Shown piece by piece: positions 36,701 to 50,632 of a stretch of 64,000 nucleotides of DNA (the stretch's first letter is position 1; the number at the start of each line of letters is the position of its first letter). The stretch is from Microplitis mediator (Eukaryota; Arthropoda; Insecta; Hymenoptera; Braconidae): positions 310,001 through 374,000 of the forward strand of contig NC_079970.1 in the NCBI RefSeq assembly GCF_029852145.1, read 5' to 3'. The position numbers were made by a program, and so were the translations under genes. Under the pieces are notes generated by a model. It searched no databases and was not told the origin of the DNA. It saw only the letters and a list, made by a program, of their open reading frames with translations.

Positions 36701-39700
36701 CCAATAATTACGCACAATAACAATACTAATAAAAATAAAATTTCCTCAATATTTACTCCCAAGTCAATACGGGAAACAAAACCAATACTTTTTTTTCCAC
36801 ATGTTATTTATTAATTTTTGTTCAATAAATTTGGCAGTTCTCGGTCGGCTATAGTGTTGAGATTTATCCCCTGGCAATTTAACCACAAGCTATTTCTTTT
36901 AATACCGGTCAATCAGGCACACATGGGATTTCCGATGAAAAAAACGTACGCCAAGGAGACGCTGAGAGCAGACGGTTACCGGAGCATTTGCGAAAATTGA
37001 GACGCTCTTGATTCTTGCGAAGTTTACTGCCCGTATGTTTCCCTCACTAACTTATTATTCCGCTCGTAACTTTTTTTTTTTATCAATACATAATAATAAT
37101 ACGGAATATTCTCACTTGGAGTCAGCCGGCAGTGACTTTTCCACCTCCACGCGCACCTCACTCGGCAAACGGCACGTCCACCCACTGCTATTTTGTCCAC
37201 AAGTAGACCTAACGTACATATATATATATATATGATTATATTTTTCCTGCGTACACTATTGGGCGGCCCTAAGTGCTAAGAATAAATATATACATAAATA
37301 CTCGTAATATCAAACTTTCTGACTCATACATGCACAGATGTGCCACCTTGTCTCGTTTACTTAGCACAATATACATCCATTATTACCATCAAATAAATAA
37401 ATAAATACAATATAAAATCTACAATATATAATATATACATATATAGATATATAAAGAGAGAACCCATAACTGCAAGCAACTGGAGGCCACGAAACTCAGC
37501 CGATGTCGTGTCTACATCAGAGATGATATCGTCGCCAATTACCGTTCTTCAGCTCGGTTTTAATGACTCGACTCGGATGCCCGAACACTGCGTCTCTATC
37601 TTTTTTATTTCTCGGCTTTCTTTTATTTATTTTTTAAAAGTAACACACAAGTGACAACGAGTAAGATCCGTGTGTGGGTTATTGCGAGTCGATAACAGCC
37701 ATTTTGTTATAATGATGCACCAAAGAGACGATAATAATCTGTATTAACTTGGAAGCAAATTATATTTAATGCCAAGTAGAACTTGGACCTACACCCTTAC
37801 ACCCCGGCTCTTATAATTTTTTTATTGTAGATTGCGAATTTTTTTTTTAATTTTTTTTTTTTCGTTTTACTCCCAACCGAGTGGGCTGATGTGATACACG
37901 TCATGTTAAATGTCCTGCGTTGTAATTGAGTGCGAAGATTTTATGCCAGCGATTATTATCTATTTGAAAACGCCTTTCTCTTTAGCAATGAGAGACACAA
38001 TGGAAATAAACATGAATTTTACAATCACCGGAAATCAACTTGTCTTACAATTATATAATTATTGTTATTATTATCACCGTTATTGATACCATTATTTCGT
38101 TACGGGTTGAATTATCAAATGACATTTGTCTTAATTAAATTACACGCGTTCACCTGCTGATACGATTATCACTCGTGCAATCGTTATTATTATTGTGTAT
38201 TACATGGACATGTAGACTTGCATATTTAAGCTAAATAACAAATTGTCTGATGACTTGCTGGAGAAATCGTGACATTTTGTTGATAGTATAAGAGTACAAG
38301 TGCAAAGTGAGATCTTGTTTCAATGGCTCAATCTGTGAGAAACTGCGTGTTGAAGCAACTTCAGGTCGTTCTCTTGAGCGCAAGCGACTCATCTTGCCAA
38401 CGATCACTTTTCTCATCCTTACATGGATCCGTATATCTATATACAACTATACTTGTAGAAAAGTTGACTCGTGTACTTTGTAGCTGGGATTTGTCGGGTA
38501 AAACAAAAGCCTTTTGACTGTAGAATGGGTTTGCTGGCAGAGCCGGCTGGCAATCAGGGGATCGAACGAGACTCGTTTGTTTCGCAGACCGCATCACGAG
38601 CTCGTGGGTTAGCTCGAGATAAATTCCGATACTCTCTTAAATCTCTAGGTTATTCTCGTTCTTCAGAATATGTCCCGGGTGGTGGTGGGTCGCTCGCACT
38701 TTGTTCTCATCGCGTTACAGCATACGGACTGTAACTACCTCGTCGCTGCAGGGTCTGTGGTCTGTCTTCTTCCGACTGTGGCTCTCTCAACTGCACAGTC
38801 CCTATTACTACGAATTAATTAGGAAAGTCGACGTCATAAAACGAGAGACGGCGTTTAATTAATTCGAGTCGTCGGTACTGTGGAACAGAAATTCTCTCTA
38901 CCTCAAAATGATCCGGTTGCTCTCCCTCGAACCGAGATAAAGCTCCAGACCGAAAACCTGCTCGCGGTTCTCAGTACCAGCAGGACGGCTGCTAGACCTA
39001 GTAAAGTTGCTTCCGTGCGAACGCAACCGCAACCCTTTGGAAGTCGTAAAGCTCCGAACGCAGTAACGAGTAAGAGTGAGGAGCCAGTTGTAACTTGTGG
39101 CTTATAAATTTTCTGCAGCAAGTTTATCCTCCTCTGTGTGCATGTACTCGTGTTCTGGGATTAGGAAATACATAAGAGCATACGTGCTGACATAATTCGA
39201 TAAAAATTCTACGCAAAGCTTTACTTAACGAAATCCATTTATACTTGGCGGTCACATTAATGCTTATTAATTTTTTTTTGTCTCTTATTTGTTAGAGGTT
39301 GCGTGCACAGAGCCTCTACGGCGAGACATCTAACCCTCCGCCAATTTGTCAGATTTTAAGGAAAACCTGGCAGACATGGCAGCGCAGGTCAGAAAGCCAG
39401 TAGCTTCCCCGGCAGGTGATAACTGAGCGGTGTCAACAACCATAAAGTCGAGGTCTTCGCTTACCAATTACTACCTATATGTCGAGGTCGCTCATCAGGT
39501 CCATTGGTTTCAGTCATAAATCACTGAATCCAATGGCCCCAATTTTATCATAACTAACAAGCCACTGTGTATATTTTGGCAAATTACATAGTGACTTCTT
39601 TCAACGTTAGTTACGTTTACATAATGAAAAATATAAAATAATAAAATTGTAATTTTATAGTTTTTGAGGTAATTAATTGACAAGAGACTCTGCGAGTCGT

Positions 39701-39973
39701 GCTCATGCCCATTTAGGGCCAGAAGTCGCGCTCTTACTTGTTAGGCCAACTCTTGAGTGGAATTACTGAATATTTACTAAATATGATATTTTATAATAGG
39801 AAAATTATGAGGGTAAAATAAATGGAGACTCTGAGTCGATGAGAGTCGTTGTCATATTGCTCCGAATTGATGGGTTGCGATCTTATGAAAACTGACGAGC
39901 CGTTGCTTGCAGAGTTGGGATTTAATTCTGGGGATTCTGGGTGTACTTTTAACTCTCATGAAAACTCTTGGGC

Positions 39974-40014
39974 ATACCCTTATACTCCTTATACCCCTTA
40001 TACCCTTTATACTT
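39974..40014. repeat. Short tandem repeat of cttatac units
   Basis: Four to five degenerate 8-10 bp units (cccttatac, tccttatac, cccttatac, cctttatac). Confidence 0.8.
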
Positions 40015-40582
40015 ACTCCTCTCTTACTCTCTGTGAGGTATAAAGGCGGCTTCTAAACTGTCTGGAATTTAGTTAGAGAAATGCCGCGCGGGCTTTTGCT
40101 CCCGAGTAGAGCAACTAAAGATCGTACACTTTCACCCGTGAAACAAACTTCCATCTTCGAACTGCATAATCCTCTGTGCAATTGTGTACACCGATTTCCC
40201 AGCATAGTTAGTGCACAGGAGAGCTGTATTAGTGGAATAAGGGCTTCGCAATTTAAAGTTTCTCTCAAGTTTGTATGTGCACGTTTTCATCCAGCGTCGC
40301 GAGTATAAATTCTCTTTATCTCTAAATACGCGGACTGGGAATAACTGCAATAATAACTAGACTACTCTCTTAACGCCGTTCTTAATACAAGCACGCTGGA
40401 TGCTAATGAGATAGCCACTGATCGGCAATGGCTTTTTATCTCACTTGCATATATAATCGACTTATTATCTAAATTAATTTAACATACTTTATTACTGGTT
40501 CATTTTTACTTTCAAATGATATATTATTTTATAAAAAATTTTTTTTTGTCAGAATATGTTGATAGATGGATTATAAGAAAGG

Positions 40583-40760
40583 GTGGGGCAAGAAGGTTCT
40601 CCTGGGAAAAATAGCAATTTTAATTTTTTGTAAAAACAAAAAAATTTTTTTTGTCATCGTCATATTTTTATGAGTTTTATATATTTAGCAAGTTGTAGAG
40701 CGATTCGAGATACTTGGGGCACGACGGGCCCCTTCAAAAAATTTCGCAAAAATCATAGGG
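40583..40760 (+). repeat. Dispersed-repeat-like segment with GC palindrome
   Basis: The segment runs from gggtggggcaagaagg to ttggggcacgacgggcccc (palindromic core at about 40716-40732) and attt-cgcaaaaatcatag. The ggggca words recall the caaaatgggata motif seen at other sites in this window. Probably transposon debris; the type is unknown. Confidence 0.35.
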
Positions 40761-41917
40761 TTCCCTCTATGTTGATTGAATTTTTATTAAAAAAACTGAA
40801 CAAGATAAAGCAGATCTAAAATAAACTATTTAACTTTCCCATAACGTCGCGATACTTTTCATTCAGTAAATGTAACAAAATTATCGCGGTTGAATTAATG
40901 AATCTTGAAAACTGGTAGTACTGCTCTGTGACGGGAACATGCACTAGCATGATAAGCTATTGTAAATGGAACAAAAGCTCTGTTCGTTGGGTGTATTCGT
41001 TCTAATACTAAACTCATTTAATGCCAGAGATTATAAATTTTATAAAATATTTGTAATCGGCCGGCTTGAACTTTATAATTTATATATTTTATACATCGTT
41101 TTACACAATGTAGAACTTGAAATGAAATGTGGACCAGGGCAGATTGATCAATACAAGTGCCCATGGCAGAAAAATATTAATAAAAAGTCGAGGGATGGAG
41201 CGAGAAGCGAGATATGTATAAGAAAAATAGGTTGGGACTCGGTATCTATATGGCGGAGAGTTCTTAAGAAACAGTGGCTGAATAGGGGTGAAAAAAAAAA
41301 AAAATAGAAAACTGAGTAGTGTAGGGCGCTCGGATATCGTGCTGTCAAAATGAACCATCTGCGTACTGTCATCGGCTGAAATATGTCTCTGAGGTATGAA
41401 ACTACAGAGCTTGAGTTATTGGTAAAATGTGGGATGCCGTAATGAAAAAATACTGTCACAGGTATCGAAGTGTGTCGGGTAGAGGTTGTCATCATTCCGT
41501 TGAATAAATTTATCGTACCACAGCCCGCAGACAGATATATATATATATGAATATCTATTTTAAAAAAATTGCCCCGCTAATGAATAACACGTATAATGCG
41601 TTAAATAATCAACCATTGCCCATCTTACAATTAAAATTTTTTTTTATTATCATATTATTTGTTTTTTATTATAATAGACATTGTTCTGCCGGTTGTTTCG
41701 TAAATTTGCATGCGGGAAATACTTGAGCATTCCTCTCGCGCGACTTTCTCTTAAAGTTTGTGTGTATCAAGGCAACTCCTGAGGGCGTCGTTTCAGAAAT
41801 ACTTCCGTCTATACCAGAAGCTCTAAGATCTTCAATTAATTATGGTTGTTAATTAGACAACACTGAGTTGAGTTGCAATGCTCTGCTCCTCCTACTCAGA
41901 CGATTATCCGTTGGCAT

Positions 41918-41953
41918 GTTGTTGTTCTTGTTGTTGTTGTTGTTCTTGTTGTT
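41918..41953. repeat. (TTG)n microsatellite
   Basis: About twelve gtt/ctt units with two interruptions, read directly. Confidence 0.85.
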
Positions 41954-44900
41954 ATATGTGTATACTACTAGACTTAACTCATACAACATTTAACGTCCAA
42001 TCTCCTTGTCCATTTATTAATACTTAATTACACGCTTTCATTATCAAGATGCCTATTTCATTTTAGTAGCACAATTATTTAGAATATCGACGTTATTACT
42101 CAGTTATACTTAGTTGTTTAGTTCTATTTTTTTATTCGCTGCAAAGTACACCTCAAAAATTTTTTTTTTAAGGAAACTCATCTCCGTTGTGATAATCATT
42201 CTCTTTTACGTTGGCTACAGACATTCTTTTTGTTGATAAGAGCACAAAATAAACATCATCTTTGATAGGATTTTAATGAGTAGTTGGGTTTCACAAACTC
42301 TCAAGGTTTAGTCGTATTTACAAGCATTTTCTGCTGGAGATTAATACCCGATCATTATAAAAAAAAGTAAATATTTTCCCACGAGATAAAGCGATTTTGC
42401 GTAATAATACTCAAAGATGAAAGAAAAATTTAAAAAAAATAACTAAACCGTAAGAATGGATTTAGAGGATCAGAGTAAGGGAGGTCACTTGAAAAGTACA
42501 AAGCAGCTTTGGCAAATGACACAACACGCACACGCTATTGGATCACATTAGCAGATGATGCACTTATTCGGTCGAGGGCCCATGAAGATTGCAGCGATTT
42601 AAAAAGTAACGCTTTTGGTCTCGTCGCGAAAAGACCTCGGGCGTGCATTAGCGGACTTCTTTGTAGCCGGGACGGTAGCGTGTCTGGATACATTACATCG
42701 TGCGTGGTTTTTTGTTAAACTTACAACAATGTCGAGTTTAATCTTTTGTGCAGTAAAAGAGGATACTCAGTCCATGTACAAAGTAAGAAAAAAAGAGAAG
42801 GCCTACTTAGGGTATTATATGTACTAGGTTCCGTTTATTGAGTGGCAGTAGTGGGATTTTAATACTCTTTGTTGATTTAATGCACGTGTGACCTCAAGTG
42901 CTGTGGACATTTGTCCAAAGCCACCAGTTCAGAGTCATGGGAATTATTTTTTATTAGTTTTTAATCCCAGTATTTTATTTCAAGGGCAGTATTGTACTTA
43001 TTAACAGGCTTTCAAGCCATCATTGAACCACAATGCCCCGAGTGTTTTTGTAGTAAATATTTTGAAATGAATTGACGATTAATTAAGAGTTTGAAATAGG
43101 AAACAATGATTTATCAACACACTAGTAAATTTAGTCCGATAAATTGACTAAACATGTCTGTGCAGAGGATTTATCTCTTGTTGGTCTTCGATTGCGTTGT
43201 TGGGCTCGGAGTTACAAAAAAAAATCCCTGTTTATTCCGAGAGTGACAGTGAGCATTCAATTATCGTCGTCAGTGTAGCCGTTTTAACCTACGGTAACAG
43301 CAAAGGCCATAAAGAGCGAGGGAGAGAGATATAGAGAGAATTAACGTTGGGCAGCGGTGCGTAGAGGAAACGTGGTTGCGCGGGTGATGTACCCGCGTGA
43401 TTCAAGGGTAGGCGTGGCTCTTCACTATTGATTGTATTTAGTAAATCGAAGGGGTCGTACTACGAGTGATAGGGGTGACATACGGTTGCCTGGACAAAGG
43501 GACAAGATGGACAAAGAGCTTTGTTTTTTTAGATTGGGTGTCGTCCGCCGGCAGGTCAGTGTCACCTTCCTACACACCACAGTCCGCTATTCAAATTAAT
43601 TGCTGATGATTCTTTTTATCATCTAAATAAATGCGCAAACTGTAAATAAAGCTTTTTAGTTTTTATTTTTTTTTTTAAATAATTTTTCGGTATTATTCAC
43701 GTTGTTAATCGATAATTGAAATTTATCGCGACGATTGTTTTTTTTTTTTTTTTTTCCACCAACGTTCTGTGGATAATTGAAGCTATCGCAGTATATCTGC
43801 CGCAATATCTGCCGAGTGCAGGTAGTTCCTTTCTGCTTTGAACCAATACTACCACGACGATGTTGGTTTTCCCACTGCTGTAAATGTATACCTAGTTATA
43901 TCCCTTTTATAATCCTAAAAAATGGTCCTCGACATTTATTCCCAGGTACATTTGCTAAAAAAATCTGTGTTGCTTAAATTCATATGGATTTTATAAAATT
44001 TTATTTTATGACATTCTCTTTTTTTTACTTATTTATTTATTTATTTTTTTATTACTTATACATATTTACTATAATTATTATTACTACTATTTTTTTCTTT
44101 AATAATAATTTGTGGCTGATAAATTGATGATGATAGTAGTATATGCAGAGTGCATAATGATTACGGTACACCGCAATTCACGAGGGAATACGAGTATAGA
44201 TTATGATCAATGTTTCCAATTGCCAATGCAACATATTACTGGTTGTATATATACATTTATACAAATACATATACATCCCTATATATATATATATATATCG
44301 ATTTACCGTATCCTTTTTCATTGGGTTTACATCTTTCTCTGTTTATTTCCGACGAGCATCAGTTGTGCAATATTTACTGTGCAAATAACAATTTTACATT
44401 TTACGTTATCATTTCTTGTGTTAAAACAAACACTCTATATTATCTAAAGTTTTTTTTTTGCAAAGTAAATTTTGGAATAGCATCTATATGAATAAAAATA
44501 AAATAAAAACCAATAAAATGAAACAGGGTTGTTGAGTTTAGGTGTAGCGAATACTAAAGACAAAACTAGATAGTATAGAATTGTCAGCAAAGAGCAAAGC
44601 GAACGTGATGTGGTAACAGTGAATGTCGGGTGGTAAAGCCAGCAGCCATCTCGTCTACCAGAATGGACATGGAACAATACTAATCGCATGAAACCACTCT
44701 GTGAAGCGCATACACTACTGTCGTGATACTCATACACCCACACAAAATACCCACACACTTGTACAGAATTTGGCTGCCGGCTAATCCAGATCAAGGGATA
44801 CATTCTATTCAACTTTTAACGTTAACGCCATTCATACAGGGCAATGACGATCCAAACAAAATTCCGTGCATCCCGTGCGTAACCATACGTTGTCTCGTTC

Positions 44901-47178
44901 ATTTAACAGTAGATTGGACCTCATGGAATGCGAATAATTATTGTCTACCAGTTGATAGAATCTACTGCAATGTCTACGATTTTATTGGGATACTGTTGTG
45001 AAAAGTAATAATAACATCTTGCTCTCAACTATCAATTTACGAATTCATCCATCAAGTCAATAATTGCCAATATACGAAGCAGTATTATCTTTCTTATCAA
45101 ATTGTTATTATTATTGATACCTTACACAGCTGATATTTCTTGGCATTCGAAATGAACGATCGAATCCATCGCTGGCATACTGGTGCCGATTCATCACAGT
45201 TTGCCCAAAGATTATATTACGCGAATAGGAGTTTGATCGAAGCGTAGCGGCACAACCGAAAGCAGCCCCCAGTGCTAGATAATTCAATATCCAGCGCTCT
45301 TTGCTGGCTAATTTGAATAACTCATTGAATATATTCAACATGTGTCATCGACAGTAAAATTAATCAAGAATCGATTATAGTATGCAGTCAAAGGGTCGTT
45401 GTCCCGGCGTCCACAGGTCTATCCACGGTTTGCTACGCACCAAACCGCTTCTCAGGGTCTCTATCTATACTACATCATCATAAAACTGATGCGGTCTTTA
45501 TCTACGCGTTGACTCTCGACAATTGACGAGTGTAATTGAGGACGCAAATATAAATTGAAAAGTCGATTCACCGACTAATAGAAACCTCATTTTATGCGTT
45601 GATGGTTATTTATTCATTGGGAATAGAATAAAAGAAAAAACTTTGAATAAAAAAAGAGCCGCCATCGGGAATTCGATTATAAACTTGATGCTGATGCCGA
45701 TGCCTGAGTAAAATGCTATTGAATTTTATTTCCAATCGAGTACTCGCTGTAATCTCAGCCTCATAACGGCCATTTATTTACGATGGGTAAATACAAACTG
45801 ACTGCAATCCATGTAACTCAGAGATGCGACTACGCTGAAAAAAATTATTAACAATCACATTCGTAAAGATTATTACCCGGTGTCATTTATGACTTGGAGT
45901 ATCGTGTACTAATTATTGCTAATTTAATGATTTGCAAATACGATAACCGAGCCCCAGTAAAGTCTACACAGCATTCGGAGTTTTCGAGGCAAATCTGGTA
46001 AGTAACAATGAGGTATTATTCAGCGGTTGGTCCCCCGTAGCACCGCGGGATAATTAGAACCAGCAGTATGCTACCGGTAGTAGTCCATACCGTAGTATCC
46101 GTAGATGCGGAGATACATTGGCGGCAGCGGCGGCGATGGGAAACGGCTGTGAGCTTTATATACTCGTCCATGCGTGATCTACACCAATTTAACCCAAACA
46201 AATAGATGCAATTCATGAAAAATACAACGGTTTTTCCGGTCTGTATCACCAAGTAGTGTAACTATCCAAGGATCGGTGAACATATTTAATGGAGTTTTAT
46301 TTTTAAAAAACTCCTTTTATTGTTGTTATTATTACCGGTAGTATTTGTTTCCTTGTTTATTTTTATTCAGCACATTCTTCAATATCCAGCTCGTTAAATT
46401 TTGCCGGCAGGCCTGACGATCAATGGCACTGCGAACTCAAAACATTATATACATTAAGTTCATTGTTCTACTCGGAAGATTCCATTAACTATTGCCCATC
46501 TTAGAGGCCGATTCCTTGCTGAATACTGCTGCTGGTGGTGAAGCCAAGTCTATCTGCATCATTTCATACCGGCGCAATAATGCCTATTGGCATACCTCAG
46601 TATCTAGTTACCGCCTCCCCATTTCCTGGCTTGTTTTCTATTCAGAAAACTTTTATTTCAGCACAACCGTCTCATACTTGTTATACAATCTCCACGTAGA
46701 GCATAAACCACTGTAGTGAATTCCGACTTGTCAGTTTATAAGTACAAACACTATAGCACTAGCACTATCACAAGACAGTTGATCGATAGATGGTATTATA
46801 AAAATAATACGAATTTTTAGCAGAATGCTCCCAGTGCGTGACGCACAATCTCCGGAATCTTAAATCGCCCTGCCGAGAATAAGGAATACGCGATATAATA
46901 TGCACAAGCTCTGGTCCATTACTGGTTAAATTCTCTGGTAGCATGGCAATTCTTCTTCTTGTTTTACCCTCGAAAATTGCGCGGCTCACAATAAGACTAC
47001 AGTGCAGATATGCCGATTGCTCTGGGCGACAGAGATATTTTCGAGATTCCGCCCGATTCGAGCAGCATACGTAAATTAATATTATCGTGGCCAGTTCTTC
47101 CGGCTATACGGTGAGGTATTGGTAGACAAAGACAAAGACAAAGAGGTAGTGCGTGCATCATGTGGATATGAGATAAAT

Positions 47179-47212
47179 AGAGGGAGAGAGAGAGGCCGAG
47201 AGGCGATAGAGG
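47179..47212. promoter_or_regulatory. GAGA-rich stretch
   Basis: A purine-rich run with several overlapping GAGAG words (gggagagagagaggccgaga). Such runs can bind GAGA factor in insects. A similar run lies near 43314-43341. Regulatory function is inference only. Confidence 0.25.
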
Positions 47213-50200
47213 GTGTTACGCCCATTGGAAAAGATATCCATCTCAGACCCTGGGGCTCCCGCGCCTACTGTTGCCCCCGTATGCAGTCTATCTCTCTTTA
47301 CTCAGTACGTAACTCTGCACATACGTTCACCGTAATTGCAGATTCGATCTCCGAACTATATGCTGGCTCTTTACTCTTGACGGGGCTTATGCACAGCGGG
47401 ATATGCAATCGACCGATTCAAAACTGGGTTAGCCAAAGGCTCTCAAAAGTTGTGCGCACTTGTACCATCCAGAAACGTCTGTAATGAGCGATAATTTCAC
47501 AATGCTGTTTAATATTTTATATTTTTTATTTCGGTTTACGAACCGTAATCTCCTTAAAATACTATAATTTATCATTTTGGTTGAATAATTCCCGGGAGAT
47601 TATTTTTTCTTTTCCTTAACGAAACAATGTAATAAAATAATGATTCGTATTAGTTTTCCGTGTAATTTCGCAGGAATAGAATGCCAGAGGTTTTCTCGTG
47701 CTTGGAGCTAATTAATTGTTATCTTTAATGAGGAAATAAAAGAGAATTGCGGTGAGCGCAGTAGGTATCATTTCAACAAAAGACTACCCCTCGATGTATA
47801 CAATTAAATCCACTCAACACGGTCGCGACCTCGTCTCTCTTAGAGTTGGTCGCATCCTGCATTCTAATTATTTCAAGGTCAATGCTCAGAATGTGTGATC
47901 ATCTACGTTGATTACCGAGGAATCGATCGACATTTGAATTAATTACGCTTAACTATCGGTATATTAATTTATCGTGATTATAAATATTTATACAGCACTT
48001 GTACGCTTTTAATTAACTTTCATTTATTCTTTCCAGTTATTTAGTTTATTTTATTTTTTTTTTATTGCAAATTTTTTTAACACCGAATTCTCACGTGAAA
48101 AAAATATTATAAAATAAAAATAGTTCTCCCCTTTTATTTTTTTAACATAGGTGCATCGAGATTGCCGCTAGTCGTCGTGCCAATTATGTGTGAAATTTGA
48201 TTTTTATCGCCGCTCACATGGGGTTTCATACGCGCGTCCAATGCATAACAGTTTTTTTTCTGTTGAAAAACTTTTGCCGCTCTAGTGTCTGTTATAAAAT
48301 AAAATATCGCAAATTGGATTTTTACAACGCGATTTAATTAAATAAACCAATAATGACAGTAATAAAAAATTATCAATACCAAATGATAAAATATAAAATT
48401 TTACAGTTTGATAATTTATCATTTTTTTTTTTGGCTCAGGTCTCCCTGTACTCTTGCAACAAATGAATATAAAGATATTTAATAATTTATATTCCATCAA
48501 AACAATAATATTTAATTAGCATAATTCACGCACGAGCAACTTGAAGAAAGCCGTTATAGCTCTCATCGAATGGTATCTGGACCTAACCTTGTCCGTAAGC
48601 CCAGAGGGCTGAATTTAAACTTAGCTTCGATATAAATCTCGAGGGTTCACTTCCTCCGGCAGGCATTCAGAACTAGCTAACAAAAATATTAGAAAACAAT
48701 CTTATAAGCTCTTTTATTTGTGAATGGACTTGCTCCATCGATGGGAGGGTATATTGTGCTTCAAGTGGACTCTCCGTACGTCTAGGAGGGCCAATTATAT
48801 TATACCTACATTGAGGTATACATCCATACCCACGAGTGCTGTTCAAGTGGTAGTGAAAGGTACAAGGCACAATTCATCTCGTGACTAATGCCAAACGATC
48901 CTTGAGCATCCTTCGCGCTCTTATTGCATACCCGACCAACACAATTTTATTATTATATATATATATACAAATATATATGTATATGCTTTCTTGTCTACCA
49001 TCTTAACAACCGTTTATTCCGCTTAAGAATGCGAAAACGTTATTCTTTATTTGGTAAATAATAAAACTATATACAATAGTCTAATAATTTGCGAGGGCAA
49101 TTTCTCTTTGAGAGCAGCCCATCAGGAACAAATACTTAAAGTATAAACAGCTTATAGCTTTAACATACTCTCGAGTTTTAAGAGTATAGAGGAAATATAA
49201 TTTAGAAATCAAGCGAAGGAGCGACTTCTTAGTTGTAAAATTGGTATATATAACCGGACGGTCAAAGCCAGAACTCGGTTTCCTTACTCTTTATATTAGT
49301 TTACTCTTGCTGCAGCAATTACACTCGATAGCACCCGAGGGATGACTAAAGTTGCCGGAAGCGCGACATGATTTCTCCCGAGGAATAACCGCAGCCAGTG
49401 CGCCCACACTCTGCTCTACATGCACACTATCCATACGTGTGTATTTGCACTGGGAAAATGGTTTAGTCTCTTGCGAATCCCATTGCCTATGTCTAATATA
49501 ACTTGTAAAGCATAGACGGAAGTGCTCTGTCATTATTTTTTATTCGCTCACCCGACGAAAATAATTATTATATTTTAATTGAATAAATGCTTAACAATTC
49601 AAATGCGGTAATTAATAATAATCCTGGTGGTTTTGAAAGTTAATTAAATATAACGCTTGGCAGTAAACGTTAATAAAGTTTAATTAGAAGACAAGTTTGA
49701 TGACTTGATTGAATATTATATTGACGAATAATTGATGAATATCTGTGTGGAATATAATAATGTGAGTTCGATCGAGGAATTAAATGTTTCAGTGAAATCA
49801 GGTCTCGTTTAAAATTCATCCGGTGAATTCCAATATTACTCAGGGAGTAAGCGTGTTTGTCTTCGTCCTACTTAAAATCTAAAACTATGTGGCCCAATTC
49901 CTTGGTGTGAAAATTGATTGTGAGCATCATCTCTTTCTCAGTATAATTTTCTAGCATACTTGCATTAAAATGTCATCTTAACCTCTTCTCGTGCAATGTT
50001 TCAACAACTATTTGCTTATTTGACAGAATTGCTAAAGTGTCGTATAAGTACTCGTTCACTCCACTCGTACTCTACAACCTCTGAGTAAGTAAGAGTAGTT
50101 AAGGTTACAAATTACAGATGTGGTTTATTCGTTCATTTCAGTAAAATGTTATTTTAATTTTAAACTTCAGACTCACTTAAATCATTGTTAAGTATAATTT

Positions 50201-50254
50201 TGTACTTGAAGATTTTTTACATACAAATAATTCAAATTTATAACTTTTTAAAAT

Positions 50255-50632
50255 CCTTCCAAAGTACTGGAAGGCAGATCAAACGCTAATATATAAATCT
50301 GGGCATCGGTTGACCCTGCGGGCCAGTCTCAAAATTTCTCATTGTTTTCGAGTTCCTTGAGCTCGAAAACATTGTTGTAAATGGATTTTTGAGCTCTATG
50401 AGAAAATACAAAGAAAATCTGGATCCAGTGCTCGGTGTTGTGAAAAAAAATCTGTCTATCGTACGTACGTACACACATCCATACACTCGGACATCATCTT
50501 GAAATTAGTCAGAATAGCTCCCTAGAACGTCGAAACTTTGAGATCTGTAAGAAATTCGAATTTCGAAAATTGGATCGAAACCAATAACTTCCCTTTTTTT
50601 TGGAATTTCTCAATTTTCTTAGCGGGAAGTTA
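50255..50632. repeat. Transposon-like dispersed repeat
   Basis: A segment unlike its surroundings. It contains the inverted pair gttttcgag/ctcgaaaac (50344-50370), the self-complementary run cgtacgtacgtac near 50460, and a terminal pair ataacttccc (50582-50591) and gggaagttat (50623-50632). The mixture of hairpins and lack of open frames suggests a decayed DNA transposon. Limits are approximate. Confidence 0.45.

Larger units (their letters stand above)
30785..50254. other. ~19-kb stretch without a recognised gene
   Basis: AT-rich DNA with many microsatellites and GAGA-rich stretches. No exon with codon bias, signal peptide or domain was found. The longest open frames (for example 35905-36177 and 47119-47484) start at TTG and lack motifs. 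The region could be introns or regulatory DNA of a gene lying beyond the window. Confidence 0.45.

Noticed and set aside
47119..47484. 121-codon open frame
   Set aside because: It begins at TTG and runs through a GAGA-rich repeat; the composition is that of simple sequence.
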